DNA of 64,000 bases from positions 1,320,577 to 1,384,576 of the forward strand of contig NZ_KB731324.1 of assembly GCF_000353285.1 (NCBI RefSeq), given 5' to 3'. The notes under the pieces are model-generated. The model saw only the letters and a list, made by a program, of their open reading frames with translations, ran no database searches and was not told the origin of the DNA. Positions 34,923-44,012 of the stretch are shown here, one piece after another (the first letter of the stretch is position 1; each line of letters opens with the position of its first letter). This stretch comes from Leptolyngbya boryana PCC 6306. Its GTDB lineage: Bacteria; Cyanobacteriota; Cyanobacteriia; Leptolyngbyales; Leptolyngbyaceae. A program made the translations under genes and the position numbers.

Positions 34923-35266
34923 TCAACTCACACTAGATAACTTGCTCCACTTTATTGGGAACTAAGGTCAATAGCGACCCTACCACTTACTAAGAATTAA
35001 TATCAATACTGAGCCATAAAGAAATTGGTAAGTAAAAGATAAAACCTTTACCTCGACATTTTTTTGATTCCTATATTGTAAATAATTGCAAATATTTCTA
35101 ATTAAGCTAGATAGCAATGAAGATCATCTCTCAATAATCGGTTGATGATGTGGAAAGTCACGAAGATAGGCTTCTGAGTTTTTCAAGGACGACCGAATTA
35201 TTGCGGAGATGTCGTTCTTGAGGTGATTTTTGGGTACTAAGGAAACGTGCAGAGAGCTACCCGCGC
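34923..35266. promoter_or_regulatory. divergent spacer between SLH porin and AEC transporter genes
   Basis: This 344-base AT-rich region must drive the porin gene leftward and the transporter operon rightward. It contains AT tracts such as ATTGTAAATAATTGCAAATATT at about 35078-35099, given here only in part. I see no gene, no tRNA and no recognised Fur-type palindrome. Confidence 0.4.
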
Positions 35267-36343
35267 ATGAACCCCTTAATCCTCGAAAAAGTTGTCTCCC
35301 TTCTATTGCTCATCGGCATTGGCTATCTGCTCAAACCGAAATTTTCTGCACCGAATTCCACCGCAGTTTTACGCACATTCATCTTAAGTGCTGCGCTCCC
35401 TGCAACTATCTTTCTATCGACCATTGAGATCAACACGAGCCTAAATTTAGTTTTACTTCCTGCGTTTGCGCTCTGTGTTAACTTCTATCTCTTAATTCTC
35501 GGCATTCTGTTTACGCCGTTAGTACTAGACCGGAAGAATGCGGCGCAGGCGAGAGCTTTAATCCTGATGTTTCCATCGCTTGCGCCGGGTCTTACCGTTT
35601 ATCCCTTTATTGAGCAGTTTGTCGGGCGACAAGGGCTTGCTTGGGCAGCGTTGGCAGATATGGGGAATAAGATTTTTGTGCTGATTGGCTTGTATATTCT
35701 GGCTTACTTATGGGTCGCTCGATCGCAACAGCAAAATAGCAAAATTCAATGGGTTGAACTAGGAAAATTTTTACTGACTGAACCTGTGAATATTGCGATC
35801 GTATTGGGGATGGTTTTGGCAACGTTGGGGCTAAATGCAGGAACACTTCCCAGTGTTTTAGTCGAGACAATTCAGAAAATTGCGCTTTGCTCAACTCCTC
35901 TCATTCTGATGTATGTGGGGATCTCGTTGAAATTGAAGTTACTAGAAGCAAGTAAAATCTTGGCGATTTTGCTTGGGCGAGCAGGCGTAGGATTTCTACT
36001 GAGTAGCTGCGCGATCGTGGTGCTGCAACCCACTTCGATCGAAGCAACAGCTTTGTATGTGGCACTTCCGCAAGCATCTTGTAGCCTCTGGGCATTGTTA
36101 CATACCACCAAAATTAATGAACTATACCCGGCACAAGCTGAACAATTCTTTGACTTAGGCTTTGCAACAGCAATGCTGGCGATGTCAATGCCTTTTTCGG
36201 TGATCACGCTACTCTTTATCTTTTCGGCTGATCAGTTTTTCTATGCACCTGCTCACTTGAACTTAGCCGGGATGTTCTGTTTGGGAGTATTTCTGCTGTT
36301 TGTTGCTGCTCGAAAGTTCACGGTTGCCCTATTCGCTAAATAA
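35267..36343 (+). CDS. AEC family transporter
   Basis: A 358-residue inner-membrane protein with about ten hydrophobic segments. The fold and the internal pattern (SAALPATIFLSTIE, MFPSLAPGLTVYPF, LILMYVGISLKLKL and CAIVVLQP) match the auxin efflux carrier family, which in bacteria includes malonate, malate and other anion carriers. The transported compound is unknown. It is the first gene of a probable four-gene unit; the kinase begins 17 bases after its stop. Confidence 0.88.
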   Translation: MNPLILEKVVSLLLLIGIGYLLKPKFSAPNSTAVLRTFILSAALPATIFLSTIEINTSLNLVLLPAFALCVNFYLLILGILFTPLVLDRKNAAQARALILMFPSLAPGLTVYPFIEQFVGRQGLAWAALADMGNKIFVLIGLYILAYLWVARSQQQNSKIQWVELGKFLLTEPVNIAIVLGMVLATLGLNAGTLPSVLVETIQKIALCSTPLILMYVGISLKLKLLEASKILAILLGRAGVGFLLSSCAIVVLQPTSIEATALYVALPQASCSLWALLHTTKINELYPAQAEQFFDLGFATAMLAMSMPFSVITLLFIFSADQFFYAPAHLNLAGMFCLGVFLLFVAARKFTVALFAK

Positions 36344-36360
36344 CCTGCCAGAGGAATCCT

Positions 36361-39216
36361 ATGAAATCAATGACTCGTCGTAAAATCGTATCTTTACTAC
36401 TACATGGTAGCTTTATCGCTGCTGTGGGAGTGACTGCGTTTACGAGCTATTGGATTGTGCGGGGTATTATTCTCAGCACACTCAAAGAAAATGCATTACT
36501 GAAAGTGCAATCTGCGGGATTAGAGATTGATTCTTGGCTGAATCGGCGCTTAGGCGAAGTCGAGTCAATGTCGAATAGCGTCGAAGTCCGATCGATGAAT
36601 TGGGAGATTGCAGAGCCGTTCTTACAGCTAGAACAAGATCGGCTAGCTGACTTCTGGATGTTTATCTTAGTCAATACGGATGGCACGTATGCTACCACAC
36701 GCGGTGGATTTGCAACTGGAAAGAACTTGAGAGATCGCGAATACTTCCAAAAATCCATCCAAGGGCAATCGAATGTCTCGGATCTGATTATTTCCCGTAC
36801 TACAGGCAAACGGCAAATTAATATCGCTGTGCCAATTTGGTCAATTCCGCTCGTGAAAGAAACGGACAAAGATCGAGCAGAACTGCGATCGAAAAGCTTA
36901 TCCTTTTACAATCTACCCGTAGACGAGCAGCCGAAAGTCATGGGCATTCTTGCCGGAAACATTCCTATTGCTGAAGTGACTAGAGCGATTTCGGCGACTC
37001 AGCTTGGGAAAGGGAGCTATGCGTTTGCGCTCGATGCTCAAGGCGTCGCGATCGCTCATCCTAACTCAGCGTTTACGGAAGGGTTAACGAGTCTGACCCA
37101 GAATGCTGATCCAACCCTTGCCGCGATCGCACGTTCGATGACTGCTCGCAAGCAAGGCGTTGAACTGGTTACACTCGATCAAAAGTCAGTTTATGTTGCT
37201 TATATGCCGATTCGGCGTGCGAATTGGTCAGTCGCATTAGTCATTCCACGCGAGAACCTAGAAGAGCAATTAAATGCGCTGAATACGCTAACGATCGTCA
37301 TGGCAGGGCTGCTTGTGGTGGTCATGATCACGGCACTGACCCAGTTGAAGCATTGGGAAGAGATTCGCGATCGGGCTGAGCAAGAAACGGCACTAAACAA
37401 TCAATTACAAGCAACCAGTCAGCAACTTCAATCGACTCTAGCCTATCTAGGAACCATTTTAGACAACTTAGCAGATGGATTACTCGTGAGTGATACCGAA
37501 GGCAGCATTACTTGCTACAATCCGGCACTGCTAAAGCTCTTTGGTTTAGAAGAACAATCTCTTAATGGCAAGTCAGTTCAAGCCCTGTTTAAGCAAGATT
37601 TAGTGAACCTGATCGAGCGATCGCAAAATCAAGAAACCCTGGTGACTGAAGTTGAAATTGCTCAAGGCAGTATTGGTAAAGCAGTTGCTACATCGATTCT
37701 GGATGGAACAGGCACTAAAATCGGAACAGTTGTTTTAGTTCATGATATTACGGCTGAGAAAGAAGTCGATCAGATGAAAACCGACTTTATTTCAACGGTT
37801 TCTCATGAACTGAGAACACCGCTGACTTCAGTTTTAGGCTTTGCCAAACTCATTAAGAAAAAGCTAGAGGAGGTTGTTTTCCCCTCACTGGATACGACGG
37901 ATAAGAAAATGCAGCGAGCGGCACGTCAGGTCAATGACAATATCGACATCATCGTGTCTGAAGGGATGCGATTAACCGCGTTGATCAACGATGTGCTCGA
38001 CATTGCCAAAATGGAAGCCGGTAAAGTGGACTGGAAATCTGAGCCACTTCAGATTACCGAAGTTGTAGAACGTGCGATCGCGGCAACGTCTGCCTTACTG
38101 CAAGCGAAGAATCTCACCTTAGTAGAACAATTTGATCCACATTTGCCGCAATTGGTTGGCGATCGCGATCGCTTAATCCAGGTTGTGATCAATCTGCTCT
38201 CGAACGCGATCAAATTTACCGACAGCGGCGATATTACGTGTAAAGTTGCTCGGCAAGGCGACACGATTGTGGTGAGTATTACAGATTCGGGCATTGGCAT
38301 CAGTCCTGAAGATCAGCCTAAAGTCTTTGAGAAGTTTAAGCAAGTGGGGGATACGCTGACCGATAAGCCAACGGGAACCGGGTTAGGGTTGCCGATCTGT
38401 AAGCAAATTATCGAGCATCATGATGGACAGATCTGGGTCGAGAGTGAAATTGGCAAAGGCAGTACGTTCTCATTTAGCTTGCCGAGTTCTGCTTCTCCGA
38501 CTCACATCAGAGAAATTGATTTCAGTGCATTGATTCAGCAATTACAGCAGGGTAGTGAGGTCAATGCAACGCAAAAACGGATTTTGATCGTGGATGATGA
38601 AGCTCCGATTCGTGCGCTGCTGCGCCAACAGTTAGAAACAGAAGGCTATCAGGTCGAAGAAGCTAGAGATGGCAAAGAAGCGATTCAGATGGCGAAGGAA
38701 TCGCTTCCTCATTTGATCATTCTGGATGTGATGATGCCTGAAATGAACGGGTTTGATGTGGCTGCGGTCTTGCGACATCATCCTCAGACGATGGGAATTC
38801 CCTTGATTATTTTGTCGATCGTCGATGCGCCTGAACGCTGTCATTCGTTGGGAATCGATCGCCATCTCACGAAACCCATCAACTTAGAAGTGCTTTGCCA
38901 AGAAGTCGAATCGTTAATCGCTCAAGGGAGATCCCCGCGCAAAATTCTGGTAGTCGATGAGAATGAAACGACCTCGAAGATTCTTGTGGATATTCTTCGC
39001 TCGAAAGGCTTTACCGCAGTTGAAGCAACGAACGATGCAGAATTACTCAAGAAAGTTGCATCTACCCAACCGGATATGGTCATTGCCAGCGTCAAATTTT
39101 GGGAACACTCAGATAGGGCGCAGGATCTTTCACAAGCTGAAGGGTTACAAAACGCTGTGTTTTTATTAGTTGCAGAACATCATGGTTCCCATTCGCTTGA
39201 AACGACTCGTTGCTAA
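36361..39216 (+). CDS. membrane hybrid histidine kinase: dCache-PAS-HisKA-HATPase-REC-REC*
   Basis: A 951-residue sensor kinase. Two membrane helices (about 15-38 and 315-333) bracket a double-Cache-like periplasmic sensor, followed by a PAS domain near 365-465. The kinase core has phosphoacceptor His482 (VSHELRTPL), NLLSNAIKF, DSGIGIS and GTGLGLPIC. A first receiver (about 740-855) has LDVMMPEMNG and TKP. The last segment (about 860-951) looks like a receiver (KILVVDENE) but the aspartate site reads MVIASVKF, so it is probably inactive. A Shine-Dalgarno AGAGGA precedes the ATG, and it lies in an operon with the transporter and cyclase genes. Confidence 0.92.
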   Translation: MKSMTRRKIVSLLLHGSFIAAVGVTAFTSYWIVRGIILSTLKENALLKVQSAGLEIDSWLNRRLGEVESMSNSVEVRSMNWEIAEPFLQLEQDRLADFWMFILVNTDGTYATTRGGFATGKNLRDREYFQKSIQGQSNVSDLIISRTTGKRQINIAVPIWSIPLVKETDKDRAELRSKSLSFYNLPVDEQPKVMGILAGNIPIAEVTRAISATQLGKGSYAFALDAQGVAIAHPNSAFTEGLTSLTQNADPTLAAIARSMTARKQGVELVTLDQKSVYVAYMPIRRANWSVALVIPRENLEEQLNALNTLTIVMAGLLVVVMITALTQLKHWEEIRDRAEQETALNNQLQATSQQLQSTLAYLGTILDNLADGLLVSDTEGSITCYNPALLKLFGLEEQSLNGKSVQALFKQDLVNLIERSQNQETLVTEVEIAQGSIGKAVATSILDGTGTKIGTVVLVHDITAEKEVDQMKTDFISTVSHELRTPLTSVLGFAKLIKKKLEEVVFPSLDTTDKKMQRAARQVNDNIDIIVSEGMRLTALINDVLDIAKMEAGKVDWKSEPLQITEVVERAIAATSALLQAKNLTLVEQFDPHLPQLVGDRDRLIQVVINLLSNAIKFTDSGDITCKVARQGDTIVVSITDSGIGISPEDQPKVFEKFKQVGDTLTDKPTGTGLGLPICKQIIEHHDGQIWVESEIGKGSTFSFSLPSSASPTHIREIDFSALIQQLQQGSEVNATQKRILIVDDEAPIRALLRQQLETEGYQVEEARDGKEAIQMAKESLPHLIILDVMMPEMNGFDVAAVLRHHPQTMGIPLIILSIVDAPERCHSLGIDRHLTKPINLEVLCQEVESLIAQGRSPRKILVVDENETTSKILVDILRSKGFTAVEATNDAELLKKVASTQPDMVIASVKFWEHSDRAQDLSQAEGLQNAVFLLVAEHHGSHSLETTRC

Positions 39217-40558
39217 ATCTGAGGTTAAGGAGATTCTGGCTCGTCTTCAAGCGCTCAGTGCAACTTCAGTTTCAATTCAAGATCGTGAAGGGCAGACAAT
39301 TTGGGGCACGCCGACTGAATCATCGAAATATCCGATTCAGGTCGATGGAGAACTGATCGGCTATGTGATTGGTGAAGCAACTTTTGCATCGGTTCTGAGC
39401 TACATTGCTGCCCGAGAGATTGAGAAAAAAACGTTGGCTCAGGAAACGCTCGATCGCTATAAAGAAGTAACTCTGCTCCACAATCTTTCTGAAAAAATGA
39501 CTGCAAATTTAGAAGTCGAAGCGGTTGCAGCTTTAGTGCTCAGTGAAGCGAAGCGATCGATTCAAAGTGATTGTGGGGCTGTGATGCTCCTGAAAGCGGC
39601 TGAGTTAGAGGTCATTACCGCGTTTGGAAATTCACCGACTCAATTGCAGGATGGAATCTTAGAAGCAGTTCTAGAACATCAAAAAAGCGATATCGTCAAT
39701 GAGGTTTACTCAGATGCAAGGTGTAATCCAGAAGAATCGAAGCTCCATGCCTTGATTGCGGCTCCTTTGAAGGTGAGCGATCGCACGATCGGGGTGATGA
39801 TGCTCGGCAGCGAACAAGCGATTACGTACACCGCAGCCGATTTAAAGTTACTTAATACGTTAGCGTCGCAAGCTGCATCCGCTCTAGAGAATGCGCTTTT
39901 GCACAAGCAACGATTGCATCAAGAACGAGTCAAAAGTAATCTTGAGCGCTATGTGCCCACGCAGCTTGTGCAAGCGATTCTCGATGCGAGTGGGAGCTTT
40001 TCGCTGGTTCCAGAGTATCGACAAATCAGCGTTTTATTCTCGGATATTCGCAATTTTACTCAGCAATGCGAACAGTTGCCGCCAACTGAGATGGTGGAAT
40101 ATCTCAACACTTACTTTACGCATATGGTGGATGAGATTTTTACTCACCAAGGCACGGTCAATAAATTTGTGGGCGACATGATTGTGGCGTTGTTTGGTGC
40201 GCCTTTTGAAGTGAGTCATCATGAGGCTTGTGCGATCAAAAGCGCGATCGCAATGCAGCAAAGAATTCGGACAATCCCGATTGATTGGATTCAGAAGCAT
40301 TTTCTGACGGGGATTGGCATTAGTTCAGGGCGCGTGATTGTTGGCAATATTGGTTCTCCGCAGCATATGGACTATACGGCGATCGGCGATGAAGTGAATG
40401 TTGCCTCTCGCTTGCAGTCGGTTGCGAAGGGGGGACAGATTTTAGTCAATCGCAATGTCTATGAGGCAGCGAAAGATTGCTTTTCGTTTCGAGAGGTTGG
40501 GACATTGACTGTGAAAGGTAAAACCCAGACGGTTGATGTATTTGAAGTACTGTACTAG
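39182..40558 (+). CDS. GAF domain-class III adenylate/guanylate cyclase
   Basis: A 458-residue cytosolic cyclase that overlaps the kinase gene by 35 bases. An N-terminal domain of about 90 residues (ALSATSVSIQDREG, YPIQVDGELIGYVIG) resembles ones seen upstream of other cyanobacterial output domains. A GAF domain spans roughly 110-235. The cyclase catalytic domain (about 275-445) has both metal aspartates (FSDIRNFT, KFVGDMIVALFG) and DYTAIGDEVNVASRLQ with purine Asp, Asn and Arg, so it should be active. A TTG start at 39170 would add four residues. The receiver gene follows at 40570. Confidence 0.92.
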   Translation: MVPIRLKRLVAKSEVKEILARLQALSATSVSIQDREGQTIWGTPTESSKYPIQVDGELIGYVIGEATFASVLSYIAAREIEKKTLAQETLDRYKEVTLLHNLSEKMTANLEVEAVAALVLSEAKRSIQSDCGAVMLLKAAELEVITAFGNSPTQLQDGILEAVLEHQKSDIVNEVYSDARCNPEESKLHALIAAPLKVSDRTIGVMMLGSEQAITYTAADLKLLNTLASQAASALENALLHKQRLHQERVKSNLERYVPTQLVQAILDASGSFSLVPEYRQISVLFSDIRNFTQQCEQLPPTEMVEYLNTYFTHMVDEIFTHQGTVNKFVGDMIVALFGAPFEVSHHEACAIKSAIAMQQRIRTIPIDWIQKHFLTGIGISSGRVIVGNIGSPQHMDYTAIGDEVNVASRLQSVAKGGQILVNRNVYEAAKDCFSFREVGTLTVKGKTQTVDVFEVLY

Positions 40559-40569
40559 AGGATAAGATC

Positions 40570-40935
40570 ATGAAAATTTTGATTGTTGACGATGAGCCTC
40601 ATATTCGCTTGTTACTAGAGCAGACCTTAGAGGAGCTTGAGGATCAAGATGTTGAGCTTTTGACTGCGACGAATGGAAAAGAAGCGATCGAGGTGATCCA
40701 ATCGGAACGTCCACAACTTGTGTTTTTGGATGTGATGATGCCCTTTATGAACGGGTTTGAAGTGTGTCAGACGGTCAAGCAGGAGATTGAAGATATCTAT
40801 ATCATTCTACTGACTGCCAAAGGTCAGGAATTTGACAAGCAAAAAGGAGCCGAAGTGGGAGCAAATCTCTATTTGACGAAGCCTTTTGATCCTGATGAAG
40901 TCATGGCAAAGGCTGTTGAAGTCTTGGGTTTGTAG
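40570..40935 (+). CDS. single-domain response regulator
   Basis: A 121-residue stand-alone receiver. It has the acidic pair IVDDEP (residues 6-9 region), phosphoacceptor Asp in FLDVMMPFMNG and the lysine in TKPFDPDE, so it can be phosphorylated. With no output domain, it presumably acts as a diffusible signal carrier or as part of a phosphorelay with the upstream hybrid kinase. A GAGGATAAG sequence before the ATG is a good ribosome site. It is the last gene of the transporter-kinase-cyclase-receiver unit. Confidence 0.93.
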   Translation: MKILIVDDEPHIRLLLEQTLEELEDQDVELLTATNGKEAIEVIQSERPQLVFLDVMMPFMNGFEVCQTVKQEIEDIYIILLTAKGQEFDKQKGAEVGANLYLTKPFDPDEVMAKAVEVLGL

Positions 40936-40960
40936 AGCAATTCTGTTTGAAGTGTAAATA

Positions 40961-41014
40961 CTAAAAAGAGTCGGAAGTTTTGATCTCTTAGGAAGAACTC
41001 CCCACTCTTTTTAG
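40961..41014 (+). terminator. long-loop inverted repeat, probable terminator
   Basis: CTAAAAAGAGT (40961-40971) pairs with ACTCTTTTTAG (41004-41014), an 11-bp stem around a 32-base loop, 25 bases after the response regulator stop. The T-rich right arm acts as the T-run. The large loop makes it less certain than the other terminators here. Confidence 0.55.
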
Positions 41015-41131
41015 CATTGCTATATCTCAATGAAGAGTTTCCACGATTCAAGTTCGCTCAACACGTGATCGATCGCTAAGTTTTTTCACGGTTTGAGCGA
41101 GGTCGAAACTCAAGCAGGATATGTTCCGAAC

Positions 41132-41575
41132 TCAGTTACTCACTTTCTCGACATTTCCAGCGCGCACCCATCCTTCTGTATTGTTAGCCAAACGGATTTT
41201 TTGCCAGCTTCCATCTGCGCTGGTTTCAATCACCGTCACTTGCTGATTAAAATCAACCCCACCGATAGAAACAGCGTCCAGCGAAGGTGCATCGCGGATC
41301 ACTAGCCCGATCGATTGCGTTACCTTTGCCGGGAAAGCTCCATCTGGAAGCGGTTTTGCAGGAGTTTCGGCTTTTGCCGCTGCTGGTTTTGCCGTTGCCG
41401 CAGGCTTTGCTGCTGGTGGCTTCGTGGTGGGTGTATCGTTCGGAAACATCGGTTTTGAGGGCGGCACAGACAGCCGTGCAATCATCACCCGTGCTGCAAC
41501 TAGCCCGCCAGCCGCCAAAATTGCGATCGCAAGCAGCACACCAAGGAAGAATTTCAGAACTGTAGACCAGCGCAT
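41132..41575 (-). CDS. membrane-anchored SH3-domain protein
   Basis: A 147-residue protein with an N-terminal membrane anchor (about residues 8-32, FFLGVLLAIAILAAGGLVAA). A low-complexity linker of Pro, Ala and Lys (about 42-78) follows, then a bacterial SH3b domain (about 85-147: GLVIRDAPSLDAVSIGGV and EGWVRAGNVEK). The SH3b domain probably faces the periplasm and binds cell wall material. The function is otherwise unknown. Confidence 0.85.
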   Translation of the reverse strand: MRWSTVLKFFLGVLLAIAILAAGGLVAARVMIARLSVPPSKPMFPNDTPTTKPPAAKPAATAKPAAAKAETPAKPLPDGAFPAKVTQSIGLVIRDAPSLDAVSIGGVDFNQQVTVIETSADGSWQKIRLANNTEGWVRAGNVEKVSN

Positions 41576-41681
41576 AACGATCGACTCTAGGATATCGACC
41601 AGATTTTAACACCAGATTTTCCAAACTGACGCAGTTCTCGCTGATTTGCGAGATGACAGGCAAATCAGCGGAAAATTAGGT

Positions 41682-42485
41682 CTAAGCAGTTTGACTCGAC
41701 TTACGACGGCGAGCAAATGCCATTGCTCCAGCGACTAAGCCCAATCCTGCAAGCGTTGCGGGTTCTGGTACAGATTTGGGTGGAGTGTCGGGTTTTTCTT
41801 TTACTTTCACTGCCCATTCTTCAAACCCACCTTCTGCACCGGAAAATTTCGAGTACAGATACACATACTCATTTGTGCTGACTGAAAATAGGCTGTTAGG
41901 GATGTATACCAAGAGATCCGCTCTGCCACTTCCGGCATTGGTATCCCGGAGGTTGACGACATTATCCTCATTGCTGTCTAAATCAAAGATCTTTACAGCA
42001 TTGCCATCGAAGGTTGGATAGTTCAACAAGTCGCCTGCATTTCCCAAGAAAATTTGCAAGCTCTCAAGGTCAATCAGAGGTTTATCTTGGTCTTGCGGGG
42101 TTGCATTCGGCTCGTTGATGTCTAAGAGAAACCGACGATAGTCCACGCCGCCAATCGTAAAAATTGGAACATCGCTGAGTTTGAGCGATCGCGTAAATTG
42201 CGGGCTGTTATTCTCATCGAACTCCAGGGGGCGACCATCTGTGTTGTAGCCTTCTTCAACAGTGTTATTGCCAGGAGATTGTAGCCGCACGAAAGATTGC
42301 AAAACGCCTGTTCCGGCTGGATCATTTGGATCAATCTCTTGAAAGAGTGCTCCGTTCAAAGTTCCACTTTGCAAGATTGGATCTTTGAGATTTAGGGTTG
42401 CTGCGGTTGCTTGAGAATTGCCAAAAGTGCCCATTAACGCGGTACAAGCGATCGCAAACACGCTGCTTTTATTAATTTTTTTCAT
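41682..42485 (-). CDS. PEP-CTERM sorted exported protein
   Basis: A 267-residue exported protein. It has an N-terminal signal peptide (MKKINKSSVFAIACTALMG) and a C-terminal PEP-CTERM sorting signal: SVPEPATLAGLG, a hydrophobic helix, then RRRKSS. The part between is an unrecognised beta-rich domain with many Asp, Asn and Gly residues. PEP-CTERM proteins are processed by an exosortase and often go to extracellular matrix. No exosortase gene is in the window. Confidence 0.9.
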   Translation of the reverse strand: MKKINKSSVFAIACTALMGTFGNSQATAATLNLKDPILQSGTLNGALFQEIDPNDPAGTGVLQSFVRLQSPGNNTVEEGYNTDGRPLEFDENNSPQFTRSLKLSDVPIFTIGGVDYRRFLLDINEPNATPQDQDKPLIDLESLQIFLGNAGDLLNYPTFDGNAVKIFDLDSNEDNVVNLRDTNAGSGRADLLVYIPNSLFSVSTNEYVYLYSKFSGAEGGFEEWAVKVKEKPDTPPKSVPEPATLAGLGLVAGAMAFARRRKSSQTA

Positions 42486-42738
42486 GATTCTCTAGTCTGA
42501 ATCTAGGTGAATACTGGTATGTTTTAGACCTGCTGAACGCAGTCTAATTGCATAGATTTCGTCGTTTCTATGGGGCTTTCATGACTAAATCTTAGCGAAC
42601 TGTCGAGAAATCACCTTGATCTCTAAAGCAATTAACTAAGTCTTTATTAAAATTGCCCGAATCGTGAAGCTAATACGTAAGTAGTAGTACTGTATATTCT
42701 CAACTCCACAAATCAGTGGTTTTACTAGTATTGCTCGT
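42486..42738. other. spacer upstream of the PEP-CTERM gene
   Basis: A 253-base stretch between two minus-strand genes that must contain the PEP-CTERM gene promoter. It is AT-rich. I see no small gene and no strong hairpin in it. Confidence 0.35.
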
Positions 42739-44007
42739 CTACAGTAACCGCAACTGCGTCTCTTCAACGCCTGCTTCTGTTTCGATGTAAAACTCTTCTT
42801 GAGCGAGCAAAGCTTTTGCTGCTTCTAGAATCGGTTCTGCTAAAAGCTTCAGGTCTTCTCGATTGGCTAAATAGGCCTGCAATGCATCTAAAGGCGCGAT
42901 CGCGCTGCCAACGCCCAATTCTGGTAAGCGCGATCGCGACATTTGACTGATTAAGCCTGCCTGAATCGTGTAAGTATGAGCAACTTCTAGCGTTTCATGC
43001 AAAATTGCATCATCGATTAAGTCAATTTGCTCTGGGCGAACTTGATAAATGACGCGCACGACTGCATCGGTGATGTCTCTTTTTGCGATCGCGTTGAGTA
43101 AATCGGCTTGAGGCGTGTCGGATTCGGTTAAATCTACTTCAATTGTGCAGAACGATCGCACTGGCAAAGGACAAAACTCGATCGCTGTAGAGCCACGTTC
43201 TAGATCGACTAAAACAAAGCCTTTCTCTTCGTGTTCTTCACTAAAATCAACTCGTTCAATACTTCCTGGATACACGACGAACGGATCTTCTGACAAAATT
43301 TGATGTCGATGCACATGTCCCAATGCCACATAATCGAACGCGTCGCGAGTTAGAAACTCCAATGGAATTGTGAATCCTTTTCCAACCGCAAGAAACCGCT
43401 CTGCGCCATAGTGAGCAGCATCGACCATTAAATGTGCGAGGAGAACCGTTGGGATTTCTGGATCAAGCTTGCGAATTTCGCCTTCCATTGCAACTCTTAA
43501 TCGATCGAGTAATAAATGCCCGACATCCGACATGGATAATCCTTCGGTTTCGGGTCGCGTTAATAACGTCGATCGCGTTAACCACGGCAAGGTAATGATT
43601 TGCACGTCTCCGCTGCGGGTTTGAAGGCGATACGTTTCTAAGCGATCGCCTACAATCACATTCGGAACGCACAAGGTTCGATAAATGCACAAACTTGCGC
43701 CTCCAACTCCTTGAGAATGTTGGTCATGATTGCCAACGAGTAGAACGGCTGGAATATCTGCATCCACTAAGCGACGAAATTGACGGGCAAAGGCTTGCTG
43801 AATGTAAGGTGGCGGAGTGGCATCTGGGAAGGCATCGCCACCAAATAACACTAGGTCAACTGATTCAGAAATCGCACGATCGATACAGCGCGCCAAGGTA
43901 GCGACAAAATCCTCCAGTCGAGTATTCAACCCAGTTTCAGGGTTAATCTTGCCGTGAGCAAACCCGCTTCCAAGATGAATGTCCGACAGGTGGAGAATTT
44001 TGACCAT
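42739..44007 (-). CDS. SbcD/Mre11-like DNA repair exonuclease
   Basis: A 422-residue calcineurin-like phosphoesterase of the SbcD/Mre11 type. The metal-binding motifs are complete: LSDIHLGS, GGDAF, LVGNHDQHSQG, LLAHLMVD and GHVHRHQ. The C-terminal part is the capping region found in this family. The usual partner sbcC is not adjacent. An SDR gene lies 5 bases upstream on the same strand, so they are probably co-transcribed without obvious functional link. Confidence 0.9.
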   Translation of the reverse strand: MVKILHLSDIHLGSGFAHGKINPETGLNTRLEDFVATLARCIDRAISESVDLVLFGGDAFPDATPPPYIQQAFARQFRRLVDADIPAVLLVGNHDQHSQGVGGASLCIYRTLCVPNVIVGDRLETYRLQTRSGDVQIITLPWLTRSTLLTRPETEGLSMSDVGHLLLDRLRVAMEGEIRKLDPEIPTVLLAHLMVDAAHYGAERFLAVGKGFTIPLEFLTRDAFDYVALGHVHRHQILSEDPFVVYPGSIERVDFSEEHEEKGFVLVDLERGSTAIEFCPLPVRSFCTIEVDLTESDTPQADLLNAIAKRDITDAVVRVIYQVRPEQIDLIDDAILHETLEVAHTYTIQAGLISQMSRSRLPELGVGSAIAPLDALQAYLANREDLKLLAEPILEAAKALLAQEEFYIETEAGVEETQLRLL

Positions 44008-44012
44008 ACCGA

